Shown: positions 50,366-59,896 of the stretch, piece after piece
Numbering within the stretch: position 1 is the stretch's first letter
Layout: the number at the start of each line of letters is the position of its first letter
From: Oscillibacter ruminantium GH1
Lineage (GTDB): Bacteria; Bacillota; Clostridia; Oscillospirales; Oscillospiraceae
Assembly: GCF_000307265.1 (NCBI RefSeq)
Contig: NZ_DF158898.1
Span: 329,719 to 393,718 of the forward strand
Length of the DNA stretch: 64,000 bases
Direction: 5' to 3'
The notes under the pieces: model-generated
Databases searched by the model: none
Told to the model about the DNA's origin: nothing
Seen by the model: the letters and a program-made list of their open reading frames with translations, nothing else
Position numbers and translations under genes: made by a program

Positions 50366-51604
50366 TTATTCCTTGTTCTCCGCCGCCGCAAATCCGGCGG
50401 CCCGCCCGGTAGCCCAAGCGATCTGCAGGTTGAATCCACCGGTATAGGCGTCCACATCAATCAGTTCGCCCGAAAAGTACAAATCCTTTACACACTTTGA
50501 TTCCATGGTATGGGGATCAATCTCCGATACCTTGACTCCACCGGACGTGACGATGGCATCCTCCACAGGTCTGGGTGCGGCAATATTAATGGAAAAATGC
50601 TTTAAAAGCCGTCCAAAGCCCTGCCGCTGCTCCCGGGTGACATCATGAATTTTCTGATGCTTGGGAATCCCGCTGCGCGCCACCATCACCGGAATCAACT
50701 TTTGCGGCAGCAGATCGTTCAGCGCATTGCAAAAGTCACTATTGGCATACTTTTCAAAGTCGCTCAACAGCCGTTTATCCAGTTGACCCTCGTCCAGCGC
50801 CGGTTTCAGGTCAATTTCCAGCCGATATGTCTTTTTCCCAAAATACCGCATGTGAGCCGAAGCGGACAGCACCAGGGGGCCGCTGACGCCAAAATGGGTG
50901 AACAGCAGCTCGCCGAAATCCGTCTCAATTTTCTTGTTGTTTTCAAAAACCGTCAGACCCACGTTTCGCAGAGACAGGCCCTGTAAGTCCCGGCAGACAC
51001 CACCCTCTTCCTCTTGAAGCGGAACAAGGGAACCCTGCAAGGGCGTGACTGTGTGGCCCGCCTCCGCTGCAAGGCGGTGCCCGTCTCCGGTAGAGCCGGT
51101 GGCGGGATAGGACACGCCTCCGGTGGCCAAGATCACCGCATCGGCGGGCAGGGTCCCCTGCTCTGTCTCTACGCCACGGACTGCACCGTCTTTAATCAAA
51201 AGCCGGACTGCCCGCTTGCGGGACAAGATGACCTTCTGCTTTTTCAGCCGCCGCTCCAGCGCGCCGCTGACATCAAAGGACCGGTCAGACACGGGAAAGA
51301 CCCGCTTCCCCCGCTCCACCTTCAGCGGCACACCCAGCTCCTCAAAAAAGGCCATGGCATCCTGTCCCTCAAACCGGGAAAAGGCGCTGTACAGGAACTT
51401 TCCATTGCGGGGTACGTTTGCCAGCAGCTCTTCCGTATTCGAGTTGTTGGTGACGTTGCACCGGCCCTTACCGGTGATGTTCAGCTTTTTACCCAGACGC
51501 TCGTTGGGTTCCAGCAGCGTCACAGATGCCCCCCGCTCCGCGGCGGAAATGGCCGCCATCATGCCGGCGGCTCCGCCACCGACTACTACAATCTTTTTAG
51601 TCAT
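50366..51604 (-). CDS. HI0933/BaiN-like flavoprotein (NAD(P)/FAD oxidoreductase)
   Basis: The 412-residue protein has the FAD-binding GGGAAGMMAA at the N-terminus, GKGRCNVTN, and the C-terminal VTSGGVKVSEIDP and GFNLQIAWATG typical of the family. Substrates of most members are unknown; some reduce bile-acid intermediates, which must not be assumed here. The ATG overlaps the rpiR stop by eight bases. Confidence 0.9.
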   Translation of the reverse strand: MTKKIVVVGGGAAGMMAAISAAERGASVTLLEPNERLGKKLNITGKGRCNVTNNSNTEELLANVPRNGKFLYSAFSRFEGQDAMAFFEELGVPLKVERGKRVFPVSDRSFDVSGALERRLKKQKVILSRKRAVRLLIKDGAVRGVETEQGTLPADAVILATGGVSYPATGSTGDGHRLAAEAGHTVTPLQGSLVPLQEEEGGVCRDLQGLSLRNVGLTVFENNKKIETDFGELLFTHFGVSGPLVLSASAHMRYFGKKTYRLEIDLKPALDEGQLDKRLLSDFEKYANSDFCNALNDLLPQKLIPVMVARSGIPKHQKIHDVTREQRQGFGRLLKHFSINIAAPRPVEDAIVTSGGVKVSEIDPHTMESKCVKDLYFSGELIDVDAYTGGFNLQIAWATGRAAGFAAAENKE

Positions 51605-52463
51605 CGTCCGACTTCCCAAACACACCATAGGCATCCCAGATATCCTCCAGTTCGGAGAATGTGGCAGACACGTCCTTCCCCATCCGGAAACCGAGCGCCA
51701 CCAGCAAAGCGTTGACCATAGACATGGGCGCCACCATGGAGTCCACGAAGGAAATCATCTCGCTGGGCGCCAGAACAGACGCACTGGCCATCTGCCCCAG
51801 AGGAGACAGTTCATTGTCCGTAATGGCCATAATCGTCGCGCCCCGGTCCTTTGCAAATTTCGCGGTGTTGATGGTGACCTTGGAATACCGGGGAAAGCTA
51901 ATAGCCAGCATCACGTCGCCGGGACCGATGCGGAACATCTGCTCAAAAATCTCTCCCGCAGCGTTGGACTGCACCAGCGTCACGTTTTCCAGCAGCAGAT
52001 GCATGTAAAAGTTCAGATACCCCGCCACAAACGAGGAGGACCGCACACCGAGAATATAGATGTGGCGCGCCTTTACCAGTCCGTCCACCACCTGATCGAA
52101 GTCCCTGCGGTCTGCCTTGTCCGCCACCAGCCGAAGTTTATCAATGTCAGACCTCATCACAGAGGACAGTACATCCTGTCCGCTCAACATACTGCCCGCC
52201 GCCTGAATGCGCTGGGTTGAGGTGAGACGGCTGCGAATCATCTCCTGCAGTGCCCGCTGCATGGCTGGATAACCCTCAAATCCCAACTCATAGGCAAAAC
52301 GAACCACCGTGGACTCGCTGACGCCAGAAAGCTCGCCCAATTTGCTGGCCGTCATGAACGCGGCCTTGTCGTAATTCCCCACAATATAGGAGGCAATGCG
52401 CTTTTGTCCCTTTGAAAAGCCGCTCATGCCGCTCTCCAAGGTATATAGAATGCTTTTAGCCAC
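51597..52463 (-). CDS. MurR/RpiR family transcription regulator
   Basis: The 288-residue protein has an N-terminal helix-turn-helix (about 35-60, LGELSGVSESTVVRFAYELG) and a C-terminal SIS sugar-phosphate-binding domain (about 120-250). The GTG start follows GGAGGAAAAGAATC. The family responds to phosphosugars. No sugar operon is adjacent, so the target is unknown; it heads the flavoprotein-cmk-plsC-ispH run. Confidence 0.9.
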   Translation of the reverse strand: MAKSILYTLESGMSGFSKGQKRIASYIVGNYDKAAFMTASKLGELSGVSESTVVRFAYELGFEGYPAMQRALQEMIRSRLTSTQRIQAAGSMLSGQDVLSSVMRSDIDKLRLVADKADRRDFDQVVDGLVKARHIYILGVRSSSFVAGYLNFYMHLLLENVTLVQSNAAGEIFEQMFRIGPGDVMLAISFPRYSKVTINTAKFAKDRGATIMAITDNELSPLGQMASASVLAPSEMISFVDSMVAPMSMVNALLVALGFRMGKDVSATFSELEDIWDAYGVFGKSDDD

Positions 52464-52886
52464 GATTCTTTTCCTCCGTTGCTCTTCCGATTCAGCGCAC
52501 TACGCGCTTGCTTTGAATAGTCTACCACATTTCCTGCATTTTTCAATACAAATCTGCTGTTTTTTTTGCAGCAATAGATGTAAAATTTCTAATTTTTTTA
52601 TAAAAAACATTGGGTTTTCAATGTGCTCGTCTGCTTCTTTAAGACAATATAAAAATTGCAGGATTTATAAAAATCCTGCAATTCATCCCGTCAAAAGATA
52701 TTCCGCCGTTTTCATTAGTTGCCTGACGCCGTAATTTTCCGTCCGCTCCGAGAACTGAAATTTCCCGCTGTGTGATCTGTCAACTTCCAACTTGACAGGC
52801 GCTTAATGCCGACAAAATGGCAGCGGACTACTGCGCCGCAAAACGAACCCGTCCAGCACAAATGCAGACGGTTCTGTCGATGTATT
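52464..52886. other. Intergenic region with rpiR promoter and rluB terminator
   Basis: No gene is seen. A minus-strand promoter, TTGAAA (52541-52546) with TAGACT (52519-52524) 16 bp apart, precedes rpiR. A perfect 13-bp stem (52654-52666 with 52671-52683), followed on the minus strand by a T-rich tract, probably terminates the rluB operon. Confidence 0.55.
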
Positions 52887-53594
52887 TTATTCGCCCAGCA
52901 GTGCAGTCAGTTCCGCCGCCGTCAGATGCCGCCACTTCCCTACCGGCAGGTCCCCCAGTTCCAGCGTGTGCTCCCGCACCCGCCGCAGGCGGCGGACTGT
53001 AAGACCGCAGGCGGCGCACATACGCCGAATCTGACGGTTCTTTCCCTCGTGGATGACCACGGATAGCCGAGCGCGATCCGCTGCCTTAGAAATCACTTCT
53101 ACCGTTGCTTGATGGATTGCTTCTCCATCAAGTTCTGTGATGGAAGATAGCTTGACAGCGGAATCCGCTTGGAAACCGTTCACATCCACCTGATAGGTCT
53201 TGTCAATCTGAAAGCTGGGATGGATCAGCCGCTGCATCAGTTCCCCATCGTTGGTCAGCAGAAGCAGCCCCTCCGAATCCATGTCCAACCGCCCCACAGG
53301 AAAAACCCGGGTCCCTGCATCCCGCACCAGTTCCGCTACCGTGGGACGGCCCTTTTCGTCGGAAAGCGTGGTCACATATCCCCGAGGCTTATTCAACAAA
53401 ATATAGGTTTTGTTCTCTTTTTTCCGGAGCGGCACACCGTCCACCTGCACATCGTCCCGGTCCGGATCGGCCCTGTCTCCGATTTGGGCCGTGCGGCCAT
53501 TGACACGCACCCGTCCTGCCGCCAGCCAATCCTCCGCTGTGCGGCGGGAACATAGGCCCGCGGCGCTCAACAACTTTTGTAATCGTTCTTCCAA
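52887..53594 (-). CDS. rluB: RluB-family rRNA pseudouridine synthase
   Basis: The 235-residue enzyme has an N-terminal S4 domain (ERLQKLLSAAGLCSRRTAE) and the catalytic Asp in GRLDMDSEGLLLLTND. The KNRQIRRM motif is present. It uses a TTG start at 53594 with GGAGG eight bases upstream. It is last in the S2P-scp-dacF-rluB cluster. Confidence 0.92.
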   Translation of the reverse strand: MEERLQKLLSAAGLCSRRTAEDWLAAGRVRVNGRTAQIGDRADPDRDDVQVDGVPLRKKENKTYILLNKPRGYVTTLSDEKGRPTVAELVRDAGTRVFPVGRLDMDSEGLLLLTNDGELMQRLIHPSFQIDKTYQVDVNGFQADSAVKLSSITELDGEAIHQATVEVISKAADRARLSVVIHEGKNRQIRRMCAACGLTVRRLRRVREHTLELGDLPVGKWRHLTAAELTALLGE

Positions 53595-53624
53595 GCAGCT
53601 TCCCTCCTTTCGTAATTGAAACAA

Positions 53625-53655
53625 TAAAAGCCGCGCCCTTGAGGCGCGGCTTTTA
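53625..53655 (-). terminator. Terminator after dacF
   Basis: A 13-bp stem (53625-53637 with 53643-53655) with A/T flanks lies 15 bases past the dacF stop. Confidence 0.75.
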
Positions 53656-53670
53656 TCTCTCCACGCGTGT

Positions 53671-54783
53671 TCAGCCGTTTCCCAGCAGTGACCGCAGACG
53701 GCGCAGCAGACTGGGCGGTGTTTGAATCGCCAGCAGCACATCACTGCCGCACAGCAATTCGACCCGTCCCACCTCCTTGCCTGCCAAACTGAAAACAGCT
53801 TGTCCGGCAGAGGTTCCCGCCGATACCGGGGCCTGTAAACTCTCCGGCAGGTCAAAACGGATGTCCAGTTTTTCCCCTTGAGCCAGCGGCCAAGAAAAGC
53901 TGTCCGCTGCCACCAGCGGCACCGAGGTCGTCAGTCCGCCGATCACCGCCAGCGTCCCCACCGTCTCACCTATGGTCATGGCCCGCCGGGCGGGATAGGC
54001 GGCAAAGCCGTAGTCATACAGTGCAGCGTGATCCGCCCAGTCATTGCCGTCCTGCAAGGTCACCGCCACCAGCCGCTGTCCGTTGCGCCGGGCGCAGGAG
54101 ACAAGCGTGCGGCCCGCAGCCTTTGTATACCCGGTCTTCAGGCCGATGCAGCCATCCACATAGGACAGGAGTTTGTTGTGATTTGTCAGCGTCCGCCCAT
54201 TCACGTTCACAGTGCGGGTAGATACAATACGGGCAAACGTCTCGTTGTTCATGGCTGCACAAGCCAGCACCGCCATGTCCATGGCGGTGGAGTAGTGCTT
54301 TTCATCGTCCAGCCCGTTGGGGTTTGCAAAGGAGGTGTGGGTCATGCCCAGTTCCTTCGCCTTTTGGTTCATCAGCTTCACAAATTTGTCTGTGTTCCCT
54401 GCCACGCCCTGTGCCACGGCCACGGCCGCGTCATTTCCGGAGCAGAGCATCAAGCCGTATAGCAGCGTCTCCAGCGACAGTTTCTCCCCAGCCTTCAGAT
54501 ACATGGAAGACCCCTCTGTATTGGCGGCCTCCGCCGAGACCTTTACCATGCCGTTCAGGTTGCCGTTTTCCAGCGCAACCAGCGCGGTCATGATTTTCGT
54601 GGTGCTGGCAATCAGCATTTTTGCATTTTCGTTCTGGGCATACAGCACCCGCCCGGAATCCACATCAATCAGCACCGCAGATGTAGCGGAAGTGCTGACA
54701 GCAGACACTTGGCAAGGAAAAATGCTATACAGTGTCAATATGGCGCAAAACAGCGTCAGGAATCTTTTGAAGTGAGTTTGCAT
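53671..54783 (-). CDS. dacF: D-alanyl-D-alanine carboxypeptidase (DacF/DacB-like)
   Basis: This 370-residue low-molecular-weight penicillin-binding protein trims peptidoglycan pentapeptides. It has a signal peptide (about 1-28), SxxK at S60-K63, SGN at 115-117 and KTG at 216-218, then a C-terminal domain and amphipathic tail. The position beside scpAB and ytfJ suggests a sporulation (cortex) role like Bacillus DacF or DacB. Confidence 0.93.
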   Translation of the reverse strand: MQTHFKRFLTLFCAILTLYSIFPCQVSAVSTSATSAVLIDVDSGRVLYAQNENAKMLIASTTKIMTALVALENGNLNGMVKVSAEAANTEGSSMYLKAGEKLSLETLLYGLMLCSGNDAAVAVAQGVAGNTDKFVKLMNQKAKELGMTHTSFANPNGLDDEKHYSTAMDMAVLACAAMNNETFARIVSTRTVNVNGRTLTNHNKLLSYVDGCIGLKTGYTKAAGRTLVSCARRNGQRLVAVTLQDGNDWADHAALYDYGFAAYPARRAMTIGETVGTLAVIGGLTTSVPLVAADSFSWPLAQGEKLDIRFDLPESLQAPVSAGTSAGQAVFSLAGKEVGRVELLCGSDVLLAIQTPPSLLRRLRSLLGNG

Positions 54784-54825
54784 CTACGATCACCTTTCTA
54801 CTCAGGTGATCTTAGTATACCCCTG

Positions 54826-55224
54826 TTAGAACTCCTCTTTTTCCTGCTTTTTGTCGAAATATTTTTCCACTTTATCCAGAATATCCGGGACCATTTCAAC
54901 CACACGGTCCACGGTGGAAACCGGCGGCACGGATACCGGAAGAACCCGCGTCGTCCCTTCCTTAATCACCAAAAATGCCACTGGGTCGATTTTCACGCCT
55001 GCGCCGCTGCCACCGCCAAAGTTTTGGGGCTGCGTTGTCCCGTAGTCTCCACCGCCGCTGCCAAAACCGAAGCTGACCTTGGAGATGGGGATGAGAGTCA
55101 CGCCGTCCGGCGTGGTAATGGGCTGGCCCACGATGGTATTGGTGTCCACCATCTCATGGATTTTCTCCATGGTGGAACGCATCAGGTCATTCAGCGGATG
55201 CTTTTTTTCAACATTGTTGTCCAT
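54826..55224 (-). CDS. ytfJ: GerW family sporulation protein YtfJ
   Basis: The 132-residue protein has the central VIPISKVSFGFGSGGGDYG-like Gly-rich core and an IKDVxxVE-like end region typical of YtfJ/GerW, which contributes to spore germination in Bacillus. It lies 13 bp after the DUF2953 gene. Confidence 0.92.
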   Translation of the reverse strand: MDNNVEKKHPLNDLMRSTMEKIHEMVDTNTIVGQPITTPDGVTLIPISKVSFGFGSGGGDYGTTQPQNFGGGSGAGVKIDPVAFLVIKEGTTRVLPVSVPPVSTVDRVVEMVPDILDKVEKYFDKKQEKEEF

Positions 55225-55237
55225 ATCAATTTCCTTT

Positions 55238-55906
55238 CTACGCGGCAGCTTTTGGCGTCTCAGTCTGTTCGTCCGGCTGCGGTTTATCCTTTTTATGTCC
55301 TTTTTGGAATTGCAGAATCCAGCGGATTCCGGGAATCATAAGGCCAAAGCCCATAGCCAGCATCGTTCCGATTCGCAGGGACACGCCAACCTCGCCCCGG
55401 ATGCGGAGGGCCGCCGCATCATAGTCCACGCCCACATGGAGGGATGGCTTCGGGATATCAATCAGCTCCTCCAGAGGGGGCATCACCGTCCACATCACGG
55501 CGCAGATATCGCCGTATCGCTCCGCGGCCTTCGCGGGGTCATTCCGTCCGCGCAAGGTCAGCGATAAGGACAGCGGATGCACGCGGATACCGCGGCCAAA
55601 CCGGCGCAGCGCTTTTTTTGAGGCAGGCATCAGCATTTGGTACGCGGCCTTTAGATCTTCTTTTGTAGGTCGCGGAAATTTTTTCAGTATTTTGGTCAGG
55701 TCCTTCGGTTCTTTTTTCTCGGGTTCCTTTTTCGGCTTCTCCCTTACCGGTTTCCGCGATTTGGAAGGCGCTACCCGAAAACGCAGAAATCCAAAGGTCA
55801 CGTCCGCCGAAACCACGTCGCCAAACGTCACGCGAACACCCAGCCGCGTCAGACAGAACAAAATAAATAGAACCACAATGCCCGCCAGTATCTTCAGCCA
55901 GAGCAC
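55238..55906 (-). CDS. DUF2953 membrane-anchored protein
   Basis: The 222-residue protein has one N-terminal helix (LKILAGIVVLFILFCL), a Lys/Glu/Pro-rich linker (about 50-75), a DUF2953 domain, and a second hydrophobic stretch near residue 180. The GTG start at 55906 follows AAGGAGG. The family usually precedes ytfJ in sporulating Firmicutes; the function is unknown. Confidence 0.85.
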   Translation of the reverse strand: MLWLKILAGIVVLFILFCLTRLGVRVTFGDVVSADVTFGFLRFRVAPSKSRKPVREKPKKEPEKKEPKDLTKILKKFPRPTKEDLKAAYQMLMPASKKALRRFGRGIRVHPLSLSLTLRGRNDPAKAAERYGDICAVMWTVMPPLEELIDIPKPSLHVGVDYDAAALRIRGEVGVSLRIGTMLAMGFGLMIPGIRWILQFQKGHKKDKPQPDEQTETPKAAA

Positions 55907-55946
55907 AGCGCCTTCCTCCTTCCGTAGTTTTCCCTGTGCGCAGAAA

Positions 55947-56570
55947 TTATTTCTCGTCCTCCGCTTCGCCGGATTCTGCGCTCTCGCGCTTCTCGCTGTC
56001 GGAGTCCACAATCTCCCCGTTGTCGCCCAAACGCATCTGCCCCGTGCCGCCGAAATCCGGCAGCTCCGGCAAATCGTCCAGCGAGTGGAGGTGGAACGAA
56101 CGAAGGAAGTTTTTCGTGGTCCGGTACTGCCGGGGCCGGCCCGGAACCTGCAGCCGCCCGCATTCCTCGATCAGCTTTCGATCCAGCAGCAGTCCCACGG
56201 TATAGGAACTGTCAACACCCCGGATTTGATCCACATAGGCTCGGGTAACCGGCTGGTAATACGCGATGATGGTCAGTACCTCCAGCGCGGGCTGACTGAG
56301 CTTGGCGGGCTTTCGAATCTCAAATGCCCTACGGATCACATCCGCATAGTCCGGCGATGAGCACATCTGCCACGTATCTTCCACATGGAGCAGCCGGACT
56401 CCCCGGCGGTCATAGGCATAATGATCCATCAGATTTTGCAGCACCCGCTCCGCCACCGAACGGTCCATGTCCAGAGCGATGCAGATGCGGTCGATGTGAA
56501 TGGGTTCGCCGGAGGCAAAGAGAATGCCCTCCATAGCGGACTCGATCTCCTTCATGTCGATACTTTCCAT
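55947..56570 (-). CDS. scpB: Segregation and condensation protein B
   Basis: The 207-residue kleisin-associated protein has two winged-helix domains (LQNLMDHY, PAKLSQPALEVLTIIAYYQPV) and binds ScpA and Smc to form condensin. It has an acidic C-terminal tail. It lies nine bases after scpA. Confidence 0.95.
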   Translation of the reverse strand: MESIDMKEIESAMEGILFASGEPIHIDRICIALDMDRSVAERVLQNLMDHYAYDRRGVRLLHVEDTWQMCSSPDYADVIRRAFEIRKPAKLSQPALEVLTIIAYYQPVTRAYVDQIRGVDSSYTVGLLLDRKLIEECGRLQVPGRPRQYRTTKNFLRSFHLHSLDDLPELPDFGGTGQMRLGDNGEIVDSDSEKRESAESGEAEDEK

Positions 56571-56579
56571 GTTGTTTCC

Positions 56580-57365
56580 TTACAGTGTCAAATTTTCCGG
56601 AAGCTCCTGCTCCTGCTTCACAGTGCAGTCCGTCTCAGACCCCGCCAGATGAATGATACGGGCACGGCACAGTTCCAACACAGCCAAAAACGTGGCCACC
56701 ACCTCGCTGCGGGTCCGGTTGCCTTTAAACAGCAGCAAAAACCGGGTAATCCCTCCCTCTTTCAGCTGCCGGACAATCTCCTTCGCCTTGTTCTCAACGG
56801 GATAGGGCTCATGCTGCACAATGTTGGCAAAGGCGGTTCTGGGCGGAGGCAGCGCCCGCTCTGCCCGGTCCCGAATCTCCATCATGGCAGAGATGAGATC
56901 TTCAGAATTCTGATCGTACTCATAGATTTTTCCTCGCTCCACCGACTCGCTGTGGCGGGTGACGATGTTGCGTCCAAACTCGCCCATAGGCTCCAAGCGC
57001 TTGGCTCCAGCTTTTACCACGCCGTAATTTTCGTTGCGGCGGCGCTCTTCCAAAGACTGGATCAGAGCGTCCATTTCGCCCTTGGCCTCCTCGTCTTCAA
57101 TGGACAAAAGCATCCGGGTCTTGAGATAGATGAGATGGGACGCCATGGAAATAAATTCGCTGGCAACCTCTAAATCCATCTTTTTCCGTACCTCCAGCCA
57201 TTGGAGATACTGGTCGCAAATCATGGCGATGGAGATATCCTGAATCTCCATCTTGTTCTTGCCGAGCAAAAACAAGATCAGGTCCAGCGGCCCTTCAAAG
57301 TCCTGCATCTCTGTCTGGGATTTGGCGCGGACCACTTTTTCCAGTTTAAATACAGGACTTTCCAA
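56580..57365 (-). CDS. scpA: Segregation and condensation protein A
   Basis: The 261-residue kleisin has the N-terminal FEGPLDLILFLLGKNKMEI signature and a C-terminal winged helix. It bridges Smc heads in condensin. It appears to use a TTG start with GAGGTGA eight bases upstream. Confidence 0.95.
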   Translation of the reverse strand: MESPVFKLEKVVRAKSQTEMQDFEGPLDLILFLLGKNKMEIQDISIAMICDQYLQWLEVRKKMDLEVASEFISMASHLIYLKTRMLLSIEDEEAKGEMDALIQSLEERRRNENYGVVKAGAKRLEPMGEFGRNIVTRHSESVERGKIYEYDQNSEDLISAMMEIRDRAERALPPPRTAFANIVQHEPYPVENKAKEIVRQLKEGGITRFLLLFKGNRTRSEVVATFLAVLELCRARIIHLAGSETDCTVKQEQELPENLTL

Positions 57366-57377
57366 AAAGCGTTCACC

Positions 57378-58034
57378 TCAATAAAGCAGGTTAATCATCG
57401 CGGTGTATACCGCGGCGATGGCGCGGCTGATAAGTCCCCCACCCACGTTGGCAAAGGAAAGCAGCAGCAACAGCAGCATTCCGTACCGCTCATAGCGCAT
57501 CAGCGTAAAATAAGCCCGGTCGGGCAGCAACGCACCCAGCACCTTAGACCCGTCCAGCGGCGGTATGGGCAGCAGATTGAAAAGTCCCAGCCCGATGGAG
57601 AGGATAGCCGTGGAGAGCAGAAAGTTGAAAATCACATCCCACACCAGGGTGTAATCAGCATAAAGGTAAATTCCCTTGCTGAGCAGAATCAGGGAAAATG
57701 CCAGCATGAAATTGGAAACCGGCCCCGCCAGCGCCGTCAACGCCATTCCCTTTTTGGGGTTTTTGAAGTACCGCGGGTCCACCGGCACAGGCTTTGCCCA
57801 GCCAAATCCCATAGTGAACATCATCAAAAGGCCCAGCCAATCAATGTGCCGCAAAGGGTTCAGGGACAGCCGGTGCATAGATTTTGCCGTGGAGTCCCCC
57901 AAAGACAGGGCAGCCAGACCGTGACAAGTCTCGTGGATGGTCAGGCAAAGCATGACAGACACCACCCGCAGCGCCGCGTCCAGCGCGGAGGAGAGGTCCA
58001 TCTGTTGAAGCAGGGCTTGAATGTAATGCAGCAA
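57378..58034 (-). CDS. Site-2 protease family (YwhC-like) membrane metalloprotease
   Basis: The 218-residue intramembrane protease has HExxH (LTIHETCHG) and the second metal motif in LPIPPLDGSKVL, with about five hydrophobic segments. A TTG at 58034 with GGAG six bases upstream is chosen over a TTG at 58052 with no ribosome site. It precedes scpA, as in many Clostridia. The substrate is unknown. Confidence 0.88.
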   Translation of the reverse strand: MLHYIQALLQQMDLSSALDAALRVVSVMLCLTIHETCHGLAALSLGDSTAKSMHRLSLNPLRHIDWLGLLMMFTMGFGWAKPVPVDPRYFKNPKKGMALTALAGPVSNFMLAFSLILLSKGIYLYADYTLVWDVIFNFLLSTAILSIGLGLFNLLPIPPLDGSKVLGALLPDRAYFTLMRYERYGMLLLLLLSFANVGGGLISRAIAAVYTAMINLLY

Positions 58035-58084
58035 AGCAGTCTCCTCATGCAAAATAGCATTCTTAAAATAACATTAGTCATAAC

Positions 58085-58113
58085 ATTATAACAGTTTTTC
58101 CCTTTCAATACAA
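58085..58113 (-). promoter_or_regulatory. SigA promoter of the S2P-scpAB cluster
   Basis: TTGTAT (58108-58113) and TATAAT (58085-58090) on the minus strand are 17 bp apart. Confidence 0.6.
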
Positions 58114-58145
58114 GGAAAATCCACGCGAGAAAATGGGAAGAACAA

Positions 58146-58169
58146 GCAGGGGGCTTTTAAGCCCCCTGC
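58146..58169 (-). terminator. Terminator after the CyuA-like gene
   Basis: A perfect 11-bp stem (58146-58156 with 58159-58169) is present. The U tract is poor. Confidence 0.55.
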
Positions 58170-58224
58170 CGAAATTGTCGAAAAAGAGTTTCGCCACGTT
58201 TTGGAGATACCGCTTACATTCCCT

Positions 58225-59514
58225 TTACATTCCCTTTTGCAGCAGCATATCCAGCACCAGATCGTCCATTTTGGGAGATCCGTCATTACCCAGCTTGACA
58301 AAGTTGGCGATGGTGACCTCCGGGTCAGACTCCACGATGCCATCGGTGGGTTTCACCGTCTCGTCCCGCAGCGCCATGGCGGCGCAGTGGAACGCTGTGA
58401 ACACGCAGGTTGAGATTTTCAGCGCACAGTCCGCCTTTGCCCCGTCGCACAGCATCCCTGTCACATCGCCCAGCATATTGTTGACGGCGTAGCCGATCTG
58501 CTTCACACCGCCGCCCTGCAGATAGACCAGCCCGCAGGCCGCGCCGGTTGCGGCGATGGTGGCACCGCACAGGCCGGAGAGCAGTCCAAAATCCGCATGG
58601 ATATGAATCGCCATCAGATGACTGAGTGTCACGGCCCGGAATGTCCGTTCCTCGTCAATTCCCAGCGACTGCGCGGCGGACACCACCGGCATGGTAGCGG
58701 TGATTCCCTGATTGCCCGATCCGGAGTTTGTGACTACCGGTACGTTGGCTCCCGCCATGCGGGCGTCCGCGGCGCTGGAGGTGACAGCCACCGCCTCCAG
58801 CATCGCTCCCCTGCCCATCAGTCCAGATTCCTGACTTTTTCGGATGTGCCGGCCAATGTTCAGGCCAAAGTTGCCCTCCGCACCCACTTTTGCAATCTCA
58901 CTATTGACCTTGATGGCCTGTTCGATCATATGGAGATCATCTGTCTTGGGATCCAGTGTCTCCACAAAATCATAAATTGTCTGTATGCTCAGCGTCTCCT
59001 TAATGAGCTGCGGCGTAATCGGGTCTGCGGCCGCCTCCTGCGCCACTGTTTCAACCTCTTGGTGATCCTTCTCCACAAAGGTGACGTTGGTATGGGCACC
59101 CCGAATGACGGCACGGGATTGATGCGACCCGTTGGTCAGCTCCACCTCCACGTAGAGCTTGTCCGGCTCCGGCGTTCGCCCCATCTCCACATTGCCGCTG
59201 CGCACCAGCTCCACGGCCTTCGCCACATCCTCTGCCGTGGCGTCGTCCACCACCTGTAACTGACGGTCTACCCGGCCGCAGACAGCGCCCAGCGCTGCGG
59301 CGTAATTCATTCCGGTGCAGTCCGTCCCCGGTATGCCGGCAGCCATTGCATTCTTGATGATGTTGACGCTGGCAAGGATTTTGACATGGGTAGGCTCCCC
59401 CGTCAAATGCCCCCGCGCGACAGCAGCAGTCAAGGCAATCGCCGCCGGCTCCGTACACCCGGTGGCCAGCATCATCTCGTGGTTGAGAATTTGACAAATC
59501 AACGTACGATTCAT
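58225..59514 (-). CDS. UPF0597/CyuA-like L-cysteine desulfidase
   Basis: The 429-residue protein has the family start ATGCTEPAA with a cluster-ligand Cys and the later SGSGNQGITATMPV and LCGATIAATGAACG. Characterised members are Fe-S lyases that degrade cysteine to pyruvate, ammonia and sulfide. Serine-type activity is possible. It is a single gene with its own terminator. Confidence 0.88.
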   Translation of the reverse strand: MNRTLICQILNHEMMLATGCTEPAAIALTAAVARGHLTGEPTHVKILASVNIIKNAMAAGIPGTDCTGMNYAAALGAVCGRVDRQLQVVDDATAEDVAKAVELVRSGNVEMGRTPEPDKLYVEVELTNGSHQSRAVIRGAHTNVTFVEKDHQEVETVAQEAAADPITPQLIKETLSIQTIYDFVETLDPKTDDLHMIEQAIKVNSEIAKVGAEGNFGLNIGRHIRKSQESGLMGRGAMLEAVAVTSSAADARMAGANVPVVTNSGSGNQGITATMPVVSAAQSLGIDEERTFRAVTLSHLMAIHIHADFGLLSGLCGATIAATGAACGLVYLQGGGVKQIGYAVNNMLGDVTGMLCDGAKADCALKISTCVFTAFHCAAMALRDETVKPTDGIVESDPEVTIANFVKLGNDGSPKMDDLVLDMLLQKGM

Positions 59515-59896
59515 AGCTCTTCCCCTTTTCCTATTTGATTTTTAATGGATATCCAGCTGATTCTTTAACGGTATTCTAGCATCCTGTTCTTCGGAAAGCA
59601 AGATAAGATGCCCACATGCCATCCCGATTTTTTCCGTGTAATTGTCTATTTTGACGGAACCGTGCTCAACTTATCCTACTAATTTAAATTTTCGCGCTTT
59701 TTCACCAATTTGCATTCAACAGAAGGTTTTCTTATAAAAGGCAACGCAGCCGCACCCATTTTCATAAATGGATACGGCTGCTGTTTTATAGGATTTTTCA
59801 TAGTTTCCCATGGCCTCTCCGGTAAAACGGCATCGACCTCTGCCGCAGCGCTCCCGTCGTTTCCAGCAAATTGGCGCCGCACTTTCAGGCCTCTTT
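59515..59896. other. Intergenic region containing the recN terminator
   Basis: A long hairpin (59746-59761 with 59766-59781) followed by GCCTTTTAT on the minus strand probably ends the tlyA-recN unit. A 31-codon frame spans the hairpin but is judged spurious. Nothing else is recognised. Confidence 0.55.

Noticed and set aside
59679-59830. 31- to 40-codon frames in the recN terminator region
   Set aside because: They are encoded by the arms of the terminator hairpin itself. The ribosome site is borderline and no conserved feature is visible.
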